In this document: positions 18,001-25,933 of the stretch, piece after piece
How positions within the stretch are numbered: position 1 is the stretch's first letter
How the letters are laid out: each line of letters starts with the position of its first letter
Position numbers and translations under genes: made by a program
The notes under the pieces: generated by a model
Database searches by the model: none
Seen by the model: the letters and a program-made list of their open reading frames with translations, nothing else
Told to the model about the DNA's origin: nothing
Assembly (NCBI RefSeq): GCF_022288725.1
Contig: NZ_JAKNTA010000004.1
Location: 654,104 to 718,103 of the forward strand
DNA length: 64,000 nucleotides
Source of the DNA: Kitasatospora sp. A2-31
GTDB taxonomy: Bacteria > Actinomycetota > Actinomycetes > Streptomycetales > Streptomycetaceae
Direction: 5' to 3'

Positions 18001-18722
18001 AGGAGCGGATCCGGCCGGTCGCGGCGCGGGCCGGCATGCGGTTCGTGACCGACCAGCTCGACCACCTTCGCGCGCTCGCCGCCCTCGCCCACGGCCGGGA
18101 CGAGGAGGCCTACCACCGGCTCACCTCGCTGATGCGCCCCGGGGAGCTGCCGCCCGGACTGCCGTGGTTCCACCTGCCGTTCCTGGACCTCGTCGAGGCG
18201 GCCGTACGGACCGGACGGCGGGCCGAGGCCGCCGCGCACGTCGCCGCCGGGGAGGCCGCGCGGATCGGTGAGATCTCCGCCCACCACGCCTTCCTGCTCG
18301 CCGCCGCGGCGGCGCTCGCCGCGGACGACCGGCAGGCCGACGCGCGGTTCGCGGCGGCCTACGCGGTGCCGGGGGCCCGCGGCTGGGTCTTCCCGTACGC
18401 CCGGCTCCGGCTCGCCGACGGCCTGCGGCTGCGGGCGCTGGGCCGCCCGGGGGCGGGCGAGGCGCTGCGCGAGGCCCGGCGCGCCTTCGAGGAGCTGGGC
18501 GCCGAGCCGTGGGCCCGGCGCTGCGTCGACCAGGCGGGCGGCGGCATCCCGCGGCAGGGCGGCGGGCCCGGGGCGGGCGAGCCGTTCCGCCGACCGCCGA
18601 CCGGCCAGGAGCTGCGGATCGCCCGGCCGGCGGCGACCGGGCCCGGCACCGCCGGGACCGGCGGGCGGTTCGCGGGGCAACCATCGGTGGCCCACGGGGC
18701 AGCGCGGCCCGGCGCGTGCTGA
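15075..18722 (+). CDS. large SARP-ATPase regulator with eroded C-terminal LuxR domain
   Basis: A 1215-aa regulator. Residues 1-95 are the SARP winged helix (VRVLGPTEATVGGVPVFLGG, LVDALWPDTPTRRAL) and about 95-255 the BTAD domain. A Pro/Val-rich linker follows, then a STAND-type ATPase: Walker A LRGEAGIGKTALLEW and Walker B LLVLVDDLHWVDSSS with LVGRTEQ before it. The rest is helical repeats. The last 45 residues contain TGQELRIARPAATGP, which matches the start of a LuxR helix-turn-helix as found in LAL regulators, but then loses the recognition helix. Expression may be sensed through the ATPase. Its target could be the adjacent cluster or other genes. Confidence 0.85.
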   Translation: MLCVRVLGPTEATVGGVPVFLGGPRQRAVLALLLMGRGQVVPVDRLVDALWPDTPTRRALASLHPCLSHLRRVLEPGRPPRSASELLVSVPPGYAVRLPVEAVDAWRFEAVVGEARNAPPAEAHRRLTEALGWWRGPAYQEWADQQWALTEIARLRELRSAAGESAVAAGLRAGLPAEVLPAAAELVRADPLREEGWRLLALAQWATGRQADALLTLRRAGAVVAEELGLDPGPRLAELEQAVLNGRFDVLRRDVPEQLEVSPATVAVPVAVAVPDLPAAVVPRPRGAVGTGGGAVATGTVPGSRGPIDALPGAAPHTPPPAGPDPARLVGRTEQTVLLADALEGARSGAGGTAVLLRGEAGIGKTALLEWTAQRAERAGFTVLRAVGSEAEREYAFSGLHQVLWPLLERTHDLPPHQREVLEHALGVRPGTPPGGLTVGAAALALIAAAARARPLLVLVDDLHWVDSSSVAVFAFLHRRVAALPVVIASASRPEDSTVEAWSMQPVEVGALSSAEAGELLELRHPGLASVAAARLLADAGGNPLALVELPRQLRPGQLRGLDPLPDHLPLGRRLERLFGDRLAGLTPAAERVLLLAALAGPGTAEGTATWLRAAAGEDAESVLETLEATGLARLDPVGRLAFRHPLVRRGVISRASGPRRREAHRLLAGCLAADDPRRLVHEAGAALLPDADLAARLQEAGHRLVRRGGDAEAALLLDRSASLTADPADRARRLTWAAVAAARGGQLRHTARLVEEIGRGPVPADIAPLFSYAVVYVDQSHRVEFGSSVELLPGAIAALTRPGAETFGGLAEQAYFKLLLAAVYTGDARAWQVLQEHRPDVSPLARLCHRAWSDPARTAHGVPGLLTALLDGLDRGQEAGAAWLLLWTAAAVDAADGPLRRRFAAQHGYATRGSVAKAEVYRAYLRGRWEEAPGCLHEAEAADELGYHCNALLFRHYHAHFLAGRGDEAGLRAAEERIRPVAARAGMRFVTDQLDHLRALAALAHGRDEEAYHRLTSLMRPGELPPGLPWFHLPFLDLVEAAVRTGRRAEAAAHVAAGEAARIGEISAHHAFLLAAAAALAADDRQADARFAAAYAVPGARGWVFPYARLRLADGLRLRALGRPGAGEALREARRAFEELGAEPWARRCVDQAGGGIPRQGGGPGAGEPFRRPPTGQELRIARPAATGPGTAGTGGRFAGQPSVAHGAARPGAC

Positions 18723-18787
18723 CAGCGGGGCCCGTCGAACGGTTTCCTCACGGTGACGACCTGACCACCACTCACCCGGGAGACCCG

Positions 18788-19147
18788 ATGCGCCCGAACC
18801 GAACCATGCTGCGCCGCGCGACCACCGCCGCCGGCTGCACCGTTGCCGCCCTCGCCGCCGTCCTCGTCCCGGCCGGTGCGGCCCAGGCCGCCACGCCGGG
18901 GCAGTTCACCCTCTGCTCGGACGGCTACTACGGCTCGTACGCGGAGTTCCCCGACCGGCACATGGCCACCAGGATCGTGCAGCCCGGCACCTGCACCACC
19001 CTCTGGCTCTCCGGGCGGAGCAAGGACTACGTGGTGCTGCACCAGGACAACGGCGCGGTCGTCGGCAGCTTCTCCTACGACGACGCGGCCGGCGCGGGCG
19101 TCTCCACCACGGGTAACAGCTGGGCGACCGGCTGGTACCGCTGGTGA
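18788..19147 (+). CDS. small secreted protein of unknown function
   Basis: A 119-aa protein with a signal peptide (basic MRPNRTMLRR, hydrophobic core, cleavage near AQA-A) and an ~85-residue mature part with two cysteines (FTLCSDGYYGSYAEFPDR and QPGTCTTLWLSG) that may form a disulfide. Aromatic and Gly-rich strands continue (DYVVLHQDNGAVVGSF, NSWATGWYRW). It looks like a compact beta-sandwich exported factor common in Streptomyces. No enzyme motif was recognised. A tandem hairpin follows the gene. Confidence 0.75.
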   Translation: MRPNRTMLRRATTAAGCTVAALAAVLVPAGAAQAATPGQFTLCSDGYYGSYAEFPDRHMATRIVQPGTCTTLWLSGRSKDYVVLHQDNGAVVGSFSYDDAAGAGVSTTGNSWATGWYRW

Positions 19148-19185
19148 CCCGACGTCACCGGACGACCGGCTCACCGGCGTAGGGC

Positions 19186-19248
19186 CTCTCTTGCCGGAAG
19201 AGAGCCGCTGGCCGCGTACCGCCCCGGACCCCCGCCGGGGCGGTACGC
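19186..19248 (+). terminator. tandem hairpin terminator
   Basis: Two hairpins follow the secreted-protein gene. The first is a 7-bp stem, CTCTCTT/AAGAGAG, with a 5-nt loop (19186-19204). The second is a perfect 14-bp stem, GCGTACCGCCCCGG and its complement, with a 7-nt loop (19214-19248). Confidence 0.75.
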
Positions 19249-19260
19249 CTCTTCCCGTCC

Positions 19261-19308
19261 TCTTGCCAAGTGCTTTGCAAGTGGCCGGCAAGCGGTGGCC
19301 CCTACGGT
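19261..19308 (+). promoter_or_regulatory. candidate promoter/operator of the LuxR gene
   Basis: A locally AT-rich stretch with two near direct repeats (TTGCCAAGTG at 19263 and TTGCAAGTG at 19274) and a further inverted GGCAAG just beyond lies 40-80 bp before the LuxR start. A TACGGT hexamer at 19303-19308 could be the -10. Spacing to a -35 is not convincing. Confidence 0.35.
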
Positions 19309-19344
19309 GCTCGCGTCCCGAACCCTCGACGACAGGCGAGCCCC

Positions 19345-20088
19345 ATGCCCATGACCACCGTGCCCGACCAGCGCAGCCACCGCCCCACCGAGCCCCACGC
19401 CGCGGCCTCCGCGCCGCGCGGCGGGACGGCCCGCCGGGCGGGCGGGGTGGGGGTGATCCGGTCGATCGGCGTCGCCGTGCTCGCCGGCGACCCGATCACC
19501 GGCGAGGGGACGACCCTCGGACTGCGCCGCCACCCCGGCCTGCGGCTGCTGGAGGCGGACGACCACCCGACGGCCGATGTCGCCCTGGTGGTGACCACCC
19601 GGGTCACCGAGGAGACCATGACCGGGCTGGAGGACTTCGCGGCCCGCTCGGTCAACCCCGGCCTGGGGATCGTGCTGGTCACCGAGGGCGTCCGGGAGCA
19701 CCAGGTGCTGCGGGCGGTCGGTCTCGGTCTGCGCGGCGTGCTCTGGCGTCAGGAGTGCGACTTCGACCAGGTGCTGGAGGTTGTCCGCTCGGTGGCCGTC
19801 GGCGGCACCGAACTGCCGCCGACCGTGCAGGGCTGGCTGGTCGGGGGCCTGCGCGCCGTCCAGCGCGACGTGCTCGGCCCGCGCGGGCTGACCACGGCCG
19901 GGCTGGAGACCCGCGAGCTGGACGTGCTGCGGCTGCTGGCCGACGGTCTGGACACGGCCGACATCGCGCGGGAGCTGAGCTACTCCGAACGGACCATCAA
20001 GAACATCGTCAGCGGCATGATGACCAGGCTCGGCTTCCGCAACCGCACCCACGCGGTGGTGCACGCGATCCGCACGGGCGTGCTCTGA
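19345..20088 (+). CDS. LuxR-family regulator, atypical receiver
   Basis: A 247-aa protein built like a NarL/FixJ response regulator. An alpha/beta N-terminal half (IRSIGVAVLAGDPITGEGTT..., TADVALVVTTRVTEETMTG, GLGIVLVTEG, GLRGVLWRQ) is followed by a C-terminal LuxR helix-turn-helix (TTAGLETRELDVLRLLADGL, ARELSYSERTIKNIVSGMMT). The expected phospho-acceptor Asp after the third strand is Val (ALVVTT), so it is probably not phosphorylated by a kinase, and no kinase is adjacent. ATG 19345 follows AGGCGAG; 19351 is an alternative. Confidence 0.85.
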   Translation: MPMTTVPDQRSHRPTEPHAAASAPRGGTARRAGGVGVIRSIGVAVLAGDPITGEGTTLGLRRHPGLRLLEADDHPTADVALVVTTRVTEETMTGLEDFAARSVNPGLGIVLVTEGVREHQVLRAVGLGLRGVLWRQECDFDQVLEVVRSVAVGGTELPPTVQGWLVGGLRAVQRDVLGPRGLTTAGLETRELDVLRLLADGLDTADIARELSYSERTIKNIVSGMMTRLGFRNRTHAVVHAIRTGVL

Positions 20089-20118
20089 AACGGGAGCGGG
20101 AGCAGGAGCGGGTGCCGC

Positions 20119-20156
20119 CGGACGGCCCGGCCGGGGATGCCCGGCCGGGCCGTCCG
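20119..20156. terminator. bidirectional hairpin terminator
   Basis: A 17-bp perfect stem (CGGACGGCCCGGCCGGG and its complement) with loop GATG lies between the convergent LuxR and lectin genes. Confidence 0.88.
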
Positions 20157-20166
20157 CACGCGGGAG

Positions 20167-21555
20167 TCACCGCAGGTACCACTTCTGGTTGGAACCGCCC
20201 ACGCAGTCCCACAGTTGGAGGCCGGTGCCGTTGGCGGTCCCGTGGTCGCGGGCGTCCACGCACTTGCCGAGACTGGTGTTGACCAGGTCGTGCGCGGCGT
20301 TGAGGGCGAACTGCTGCGCCCAGCCGCCGTTGCAGCGGGCCAGCTGGATGGTGGTGCCGGAGTCGGCCGAGGCGCCGGCGATGTCCAGGCACATCCCCAT
20401 CGCCCGGACGGTGCCGTCCGGGCGGACGTCCCAGGACTGCCAGGCGGCGCCGCCGCAGTCCCACAGCCGCAGCGGGGAACCGTCCACGGCGCCGTGGGCG
20501 GACACCTCCACGCAGCGGTTGGAGTCGTACCCGGCGATCATGCGCCCGCCGGGGGCGGCCGCCGGGGCGGGTGGTGCCGCCGGGGCCGGCTGCGTCTGCG
20601 GTTGGGCGGGTGCCGGTGCGGCCGGTACGGGCTGGGCCGGGGCCGGCGCGCCGGGTGCGGGGGGTGCGGGGGGCGCGGACTTGGCGGGTGCGGCGGCGGC
20701 GGGCGGTGCGGCCGGGGCCGGGGGCTGAGCCGCCCCGCCGGGCCGGCGGTCCGGGGCTGCGGGCGCGGTCGCGGGCGCGGGCGGGGCGCCGGGCACGTTC
20801 GCCACCGGCGCGGGCTCGGCGGCGGACGCGGGGGAGCCGGACGGGGCCGGAGCGTCGGTCGCGGTGCCGGCGGGGGCCGCGGTCGGGGAGGCGGTGGCCG
20901 ACGCGGAGGCGTCCGGGCTCGCCGAGGCGCCGGTGGGCGTGCTCGTGGCCGGCAGCAGCCCGGCCGCCGGCGCCGGCGGCAGGACGGCGTCCGCCGGGTG
21001 CGCAGGCGCATCGGAGCCGCCGGTCACCGAGAACGCCGTCACGGCGAGTGCCACCAGCACCGCGGCGGCCACCAGGACCCCGCCGATCCTGGCGGTGCGC
21101 TCCGGTTGTTCCTCGCCGGACGGCGCGGCCGCCGCGCCCTCCCGGGGCGGCTCGGCGAGGACCGGGCGGAACGCCGGGGCTCCGGGCGCTCCCGGCCCGT
21201 CCGTTCCCGGCCCGTCCGCCCCGGGTCCGCCGGCCGGCGGACCGTCGGCCTCCGGCGGCCCCGCCGACCCGGCCGGGCCCGCACCTCCCGCGGCGCCGCC
21301 CGGAGCGTCCTCTCCAGCAGGTGCCTCCTCCGGTGCCGCCGACCCCGTGGTGGGCGGCTCGGCCTCCGGAGCCGGTGCGGTCGCGTCGGCGTCCCCGGCC
21401 TCCTCGCCCTCCCAGGGCAGCGACCGGTCCCAGAGCGCACCACCCGCGCCCCCGCCGGCCGGCCCGGGCCCGCCGCCTGCCGACGCCTCGTCAGGCTCCC
21501 CAGGCCGTCCGGCGGACGCGCCGGACCGCTCCTTGGACGGTGTCTCGCGTTCCAT
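20167..21555 (-). CDS. membrane-anchored ricin-type beta-trefoil lectin
   Basis: A 462-aa protein. Residues 1-150 are a Pro/Gly/Glu-rich cytoplasmic stretch. A single transmembrane helix lies near 157-176 (IGGVLVAAAVLVALAVTAF). Next comes a ~150-residue Ala/Pro linker that would span the cell wall. The C-terminal ~125 residues are a ricin B domain with repeats NRCVEVSAHGAVDGSPLRLW, AWQSWDV, MCLDIAGASADSGTTIQLA, WAQQF, KCVDARDHGTANGTGLQLWD and NQKWYLR. It likely displays a carbohydrate-binding head outside the cell. It diverges from the type VII operon; a functional link is unproven. Confidence 0.87.
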   Translation of the reverse strand: MERETPSKERSGASAGRPGEPDEASAGGGPGPAGGGAGGALWDRSLPWEGEEAGDADATAPAPEAEPPTTGSAAPEEAPAGEDAPGGAAGGAGPAGSAGPPEADGPPAGGPGADGPGTDGPGAPGAPAFRPVLAEPPREGAAAAPSGEEQPERTARIGGVLVAAAVLVALAVTAFSVTGGSDAPAHPADAVLPPAPAAGLLPATSTPTGASASPDASASATASPTAAPAGTATDAPAPSGSPASAAEPAPVANVPGAPPAPATAPAAPDRRPGGAAQPPAPAAPPAAAAPAKSAPPAPPAPGAPAPAQPVPAAPAPAQPQTQPAPAAPPAPAAAPGGRMIAGYDSNRCVEVSAHGAVDGSPLRLWDCGGAAWQSWDVRPDGTVRAMGMCLDIAGASADSGTTIQLARCNGGWAQQFALNAAHDLVNTSLGKCVDARDHGTANGTGLQLWDCVGGSNQKWYLR

Positions 21556-21919
21556 CTCTCAGCTCCACTCCTCGTCGGGCCCGCACACCCGCGTCGCGCC
21601 CGCGCGCGACGCGTGGGCCCCGGGCCGCCGCCATTGAACCGGCGGCCGGCCCGCCGGTCCCGGCCCCGGGGCGGACGAGGCCCCTGCGCACCGGAATCGG
21701 TGCCTCAAGGTGCAACCCGGCCACCCCCGGCGCGTCGCCGCGCGCCCGCGGCTCCCCGGTGGCCCGCTGCACCATCGGACACCGTTCCTGGGCCGCCGGG
21801 ACAGAGAACGCCCCGCGCGGCGCGGACGGCCCGCCGGCCGCTCCTAGGCTGCGATCCGGAGCGAACCGCCGGCCGGCTGCCGGAGCCCGGCTCGCCGGAG
21901 AGACGGAAGAGGACCCGAT
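21556..21919. promoter_or_regulatory. divergent promoter region between lectin gene and T7SS operon
   Basis: 364 bp without a credible gene. It contains a palindrome GCACCGGAATCGGTGC (21688-21703) that could be an operator, and a TAGGCT hexamer (21845-21850), a common actinomycete -10, about 70 bp before eccC. No matching -35 was evident. Confidence 0.4.
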
Positions 21920-24900
21920 GTGAGCACCGCGGTCGTGAAGCGCCCACCACGCGCCGAGGGCCCGCGCCCCCCGGAGGAACAGGTCGAGCTGGCCGAGCCC
22001 CCCGTGCTGGGCGAACCGGCCGCCGCGGACTTCGGCTCCGCCCTGACCTACCTGCCGATGGGACTGGGCACCGGGGCGATGGTGCTGATGTTCTCCGTCG
22101 GCAACGGCGGCACCGCCATGTACGCGATGTCCGGGATGATGGGCGTGGCCATGGTCAGCATGACCCTGGTCCAGATCGGCCGGCCCGGCGCCGAACGCCG
22201 CCGCAGGATCCGCGCCGAGCGCCGCGACTACCTGCGCTACCTCGGCCAGAAGCGCCGGCAGGCCCGGCAGGCCGCCGACGAGCAGCGCGCCGCCCTGTCC
22301 TGGGACGAGCCGGACCCGGCCGAGCTGTGGACCCTGGCCAACGGTCCCCGGCTCTGGGAGCGCCGTCCCGGCCACGAGGACTTCGCCCGGATCCGGATCG
22401 GCACCGGTACCCGGCGCGCCGCGCTGGAGTTCCTGCCGCCCCGGACCAAACCGGTGGAGGACCTCGAACCGCTCTGCGCGGTCTCGCTGCGCCGCTTCAC
22501 CGAGGCGCACCGGACGGTGCCGCACCTTCCCGTCCCGGTCGCCCTGCCGCGGTTCACCGCCGTCGAGTTCGTCGGGGACCACGACGAGGCCCTCGCCCTG
22601 GCCCGGGCCGTGGTCGGCCGGCTCGCCGTCCTCCACGCGCCCGACGACCTGCGCGTCGCGCTGCTCGCCGACGACCGCGGCCGCCGCGCCTGGGACTGGC
22701 TCAAGTGGCTGCCGCACAACGCCCACCCGCACGAGGAGGACGCCGCAGGACCGGTCCGGCTCGCCGCCGCCGACCACGACGCGCTGCTGGACCTCCTCGG
22801 CCCCGAGGTCCGCGACCGCCCGGACCACGACCCCGACGCCGTGCCCGGCCCGGCCGAGCCCTTCGTGGTCGTGGTCGCCCACGGCCTCCGGCTGCCCGAG
22901 ACCTCCCGCCTGCTCGGCGCCGGCCTGCGCGGCGTCGTCCTGCTCGACCTCACCGGCACCACTCCTGGCGGCCCCCGCGTCCTGCGGCTCACCGTGCGCG
23001 ACGGCCTGGTCGCCCTGCCCGCCGGCGGCGGCACCCGTACGGCGCGCGCCGACCGGCTCGGCACCGCCCAGGCCGACACCCTGGCCCGGACGCTGGCGCC
23101 GCTGCGCACCGGCGGCGGCACCGACCTGCGGGACCGCCCGCTGGATTCGGACTTCGACCTGGCCGCCCTGCTCGGCCTGCGCGACGTCCGCGGCTTCGAC
23201 GTCGCCGCCGCCTGGCGCCCCCGGCAGGCCCAGGACGCCCGGCTCAAGGTGCCGATCGGCGTCACCGAGGACGGCGAGATCGTCGAACTCGACCTCAAGG
23301 AGTCCGCGCAGGGCGGCATGGGACCGCACGGCCTGCTGATCGGAGCCACCGGCTCCGGCAAGAGCGAGCTGTTGCGCACCCTGGTCGTCGGACTGGCCGC
23401 CACCCACTCCTCCGAGGTCCTCAACCTGGTGCTGGTGGACTTCAAGGGCGGCGCCACCTTCCTGGGCCTGGACCGGCTGCCGCACACCTCCGCCGTCATC
23501 ACCAACCTCGCCGACGAGATCCACCTGGTCGACCGGATGCGCGACGCCATCAGCGGGGAGATGATCCGGCGCCAGGAGCTGCTGCGCGAGGCCGGCCACG
23601 CCTCGCTCTTCGAGTACGAGAAGGCACGCGCCGCCGGGGCCACCCTCGCACCGCTGCCCGCGCTGCTGATCGTGGTCGACGAGTTCTCCGAACTGCTCGC
23701 GGGCAAGCCCGAGTTCGTCGACCTGTTCGTCTCCGTCGGCCGGCTGGGCCGCAGCCTCGGCGTGCACCTGTTGCTCGCCTCGCAGCGCCTCGACGAGTCC
23801 CGGATCCACCGGGTGGAGGGCCACCTGTCCTACCGGATCGCGCTGCGCACCTTCTCCGCCATGGAATCCCGCAGCGTCATCGGCACCGCGAGCGCCTACG
23901 AACTGCCCTCCGCACCCGGCAACGGCTACCTCAAGGTCGACACCACCAACCTGGTCCGCTTCAAGGCCGCCTACGTCTCCGGCCCCGCCCCGGCGCCGCC
24001 GCACCCCGACCGGCAGGCCCGCACCGAGCGGCCCGCCCGTGAGGTCACCGCCTTCGGCCTGGAGCAGCGCGGACCGCTCTCCTCCGCCCGTGCGGAGGAG
24101 GAGGCCGCCCTGGTCTCCCTCGCCGAGCAGGCGCTGCGCGAGCGGCCCGCGGACCCGGCCGCCGCCGAGGACACCCCGGAGAGCCTGTCGGAGGCGCTGG
24201 TCGCCCGCCTGGAGGACGCCGGCCCGCCGGCCCGCCAGGTCTGGCTGCCCCCGCTGTCCACCCCGCCCAGCCTGGACCAGCTGCTCCCCGGCATCGTGCC
24301 CGACCCCGAGCGCGGCCTCGGCACCACCGACCCGCGGCTGCGCGGCGCGCTGCGGGTGCCGCTGGGCATGGTGGACCGCCCCTTCGAGCAGCTGCGCGAC
24401 CTGCTGGTGGCGGACCTCTCCGGCGCCGACGGCCACGTCGGCGTCGCCGGCGCCCCGCAGACCGGCAAGTCCACCCTGCTGCGCAGCCTGATCCTCGCGC
24501 TGGCGCTCGCCCACACCCCCGCGGAGGTCCAGTTCTACTGCCTGGACTTCGGCGGCGGAGGACTCGCCTCGATCAGCGGGCTGCCGCACGTCGGCTCGGT
24601 CGCCACCCGCCTGGAGCGCGACCGGGTGCTGCGCACCGTCGAGGAGCTCCACCAGCTCCTGGAGCGGCGCGAGCAGCAGTTCACCTCGCTCGGCCTGGAG
24701 TCCATGGCCGCCCACCGGGCGCTGCGCGCCCGCGGCGAGGGCGGCGACCCGTACGGCGACGTCTTCCTGGTCGTCGACGGCTGGGCGACGCTGCGCCAGG
24801 AGTACGAGGAGGTGGAGCAGCGGGTGATGGACCTCGCCGCCCGCGGCCTGTCCTTCGGGATCCACGTGGTCGCCTCCGCGGTGCGCTGGTCCGAGCTCCG

Positions 24901-25933
24901 CTCGCGGCTGCGCGACCTGCTCGGCACCAAGCTCGAACTGCGGCTCGGCGATGCCATGGAATCGGAGGTGGGGTCGAAGGCCGCGGCCGCCGTCCCGCAC
25001 CGCCCGGGGCACGGCCTCACGGCCACCGGCCACCACTTCCTCTCCGCGCTGCCCCGGCTCGACAGCTCCGGCCGCACCGACGACCTGACCGCCGCCACCA
25101 AGTCCGCCGTCGCCGAGATCGACGCCTTCGCCCCCGGCAGCCCGGCCCCGGGCGTCCGGCTGCTGCCCACCCGCCTGGACGCCGACCGGCTCCCCGGCCC
25201 CGGGCCCGCCGCAGACCTGGAGTTCTGCCTCGGCCTGGACGAGCAGCGGCTCGCCCCCGTCCGGCACGACTTCGGCGCCACCCCGCACCTGGCGGTGTTC
25301 GGCGACGGCGAGACCGGCAAGACCAACGCGCTGCGCCTGGCCGTCCGCGCCATCACCGCCCGCTACCGGCCCGAGGAGGCCCGCATCCTGCTGGCCGATC
25401 CCGGGCGGGGGCTGCTCAACGACGTGCCCGAGGAGTACCGGGTCGGCCTCGCCGTCGACGCCGACGGCCTCGCCCGGCTGTCCGAGAGCGCCGCGGTCTC
25501 CGTCGGAGGACGCCTGCCCGGCAGCGACGTCACGCCCGAGCAGCTCGCCCGCCGGGACTGGTGGCAGGGGCCCCGACTGTTCGTCCTGGTCGACGACTAC
25601 GACCTGCTCACCGGCGCGCCCGGCGCCGCCGCCCCGACCGCCCCGCTGGTGCCGCTGCTCGCCCAGGGCGCGCACATCGGCCTCCACCTGGTCGTGGCCC
25701 GCAGCACCTCCGGCGCCATGCGCGCCGTCATGGACCCGCTGCTGCGCCGGATGTGGGAGCTCGGCAACCCCGCGCTGCTGTTCTCCTACCCCAAGGAGGA
25801 GGGCAGGTTCCTCGGGGAGGCCAGGCCCCGGACGCTGCCCGCCGGCCGCGCCCAGCTGGTCACCCGACGCACCGTCACGCTCGTCCAGACCGGCCTGGTC
25901 CCCGTACCCCCCGCCCCGACTGGAGCACGATGA
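21920..25933 (+). CDS. eccC: type VII secretion ATPase EccC (fused EccCa-EccCb)
   Basis: A 1337-aa FtsK/SpoIIIE-family motor of the ESX/type VII system, with two N-terminal membrane helices (TYLPMGLGTGAMVLMFSVGN, MYAMSGMMGVAMVSMTLV) and three tandem ATPase domains. Walker A motifs are GATGSGKSELLR (about residue 475), GAPQTGKSTLLR (about 845) and GDGETGKTNALR (about 1128). The first domain has the Walker B LLIVVDEFSELL and is the one normally active. The others bind substrates through WXG100 signal sequences. Fusion of all three in one chain is the usual actinomycete form. Start GTG 21920; the stop overlaps the eccD start (ATGA). Confidence 0.95.
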   Translation: MSTAVVKRPPRAEGPRPPEEQVELAEPPVLGEPAAADFGSALTYLPMGLGTGAMVLMFSVGNGGTAMYAMSGMMGVAMVSMTLVQIGRPGAERRRRIRAERRDYLRYLGQKRRQARQAADEQRAALSWDEPDPAELWTLANGPRLWERRPGHEDFARIRIGTGTRRAALEFLPPRTKPVEDLEPLCAVSLRRFTEAHRTVPHLPVPVALPRFTAVEFVGDHDEALALARAVVGRLAVLHAPDDLRVALLADDRGRRAWDWLKWLPHNAHPHEEDAAGPVRLAAADHDALLDLLGPEVRDRPDHDPDAVPGPAEPFVVVVAHGLRLPETSRLLGAGLRGVVLLDLTGTTPGGPRVLRLTVRDGLVALPAGGGTRTARADRLGTAQADTLARTLAPLRTGGGTDLRDRPLDSDFDLAALLGLRDVRGFDVAAAWRPRQAQDARLKVPIGVTEDGEIVELDLKESAQGGMGPHGLLIGATGSGKSELLRTLVVGLAATHSSEVLNLVLVDFKGGATFLGLDRLPHTSAVITNLADEIHLVDRMRDAISGEMIRRQELLREAGHASLFEYEKARAAGATLAPLPALLIVVDEFSELLAGKPEFVDLFVSVGRLGRSLGVHLLLASQRLDESRIHRVEGHLSYRIALRTFSAMESRSVIGTASAYELPSAPGNGYLKVDTTNLVRFKAAYVSGPAPAPPHPDRQARTERPAREVTAFGLEQRGPLSSARAEEEAALVSLAEQALRERPADPAAAEDTPESLSEALVARLEDAGPPARQVWLPPLSTPPSLDQLLPGIVPDPERGLGTTDPRLRGALRVPLGMVDRPFEQLRDLLVADLSGADGHVGVAGAPQTGKSTLLRSLILALALAHTPAEVQFYCLDFGGGGLASISGLPHVGSVATRLERDRVLRTVEELHQLLERREQQFTSLGLESMAAHRALRARGEGGDPYGDVFLVVDGWATLRQEYEEVEQRVMDLAARGLSFGIHVVASAVRWSELRSRLRDLLGTKLELRLGDAMESEVGSKAAAAVPHRPGHGLTATGHHFLSALPRLDSSGRTDDLTAATKSAVAEIDAFAPGSPAPGVRLLPTRLDADRLPGPGPAADLEFCLGLDEQRLAPVRHDFGATPHLAVFGDGETGKTNALRLAVRAITARYRPEEARILLADPGRGLLNDVPEEYRVGLAVDADGLARLSESAAVSVGGRLPGSDVTPEQLARRDWWQGPRLFVLVDDYDLLTGAPGAAAPTAPLVPLLAQGAHIGLHLVVARSTSGAMRAVMDPLLRRMWELGNPALLFSYPKEEGRFLGEARPRTLPAGRAQLVTRRTVTLVQTGLVPVPPAPTGAR

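Noticed and set aside
20167..21555. Lectin gene as part of the T7SS
   Set aside because: It is divergently transcribed and has its own membrane anchor. Proximity alone does not support a secretion role.
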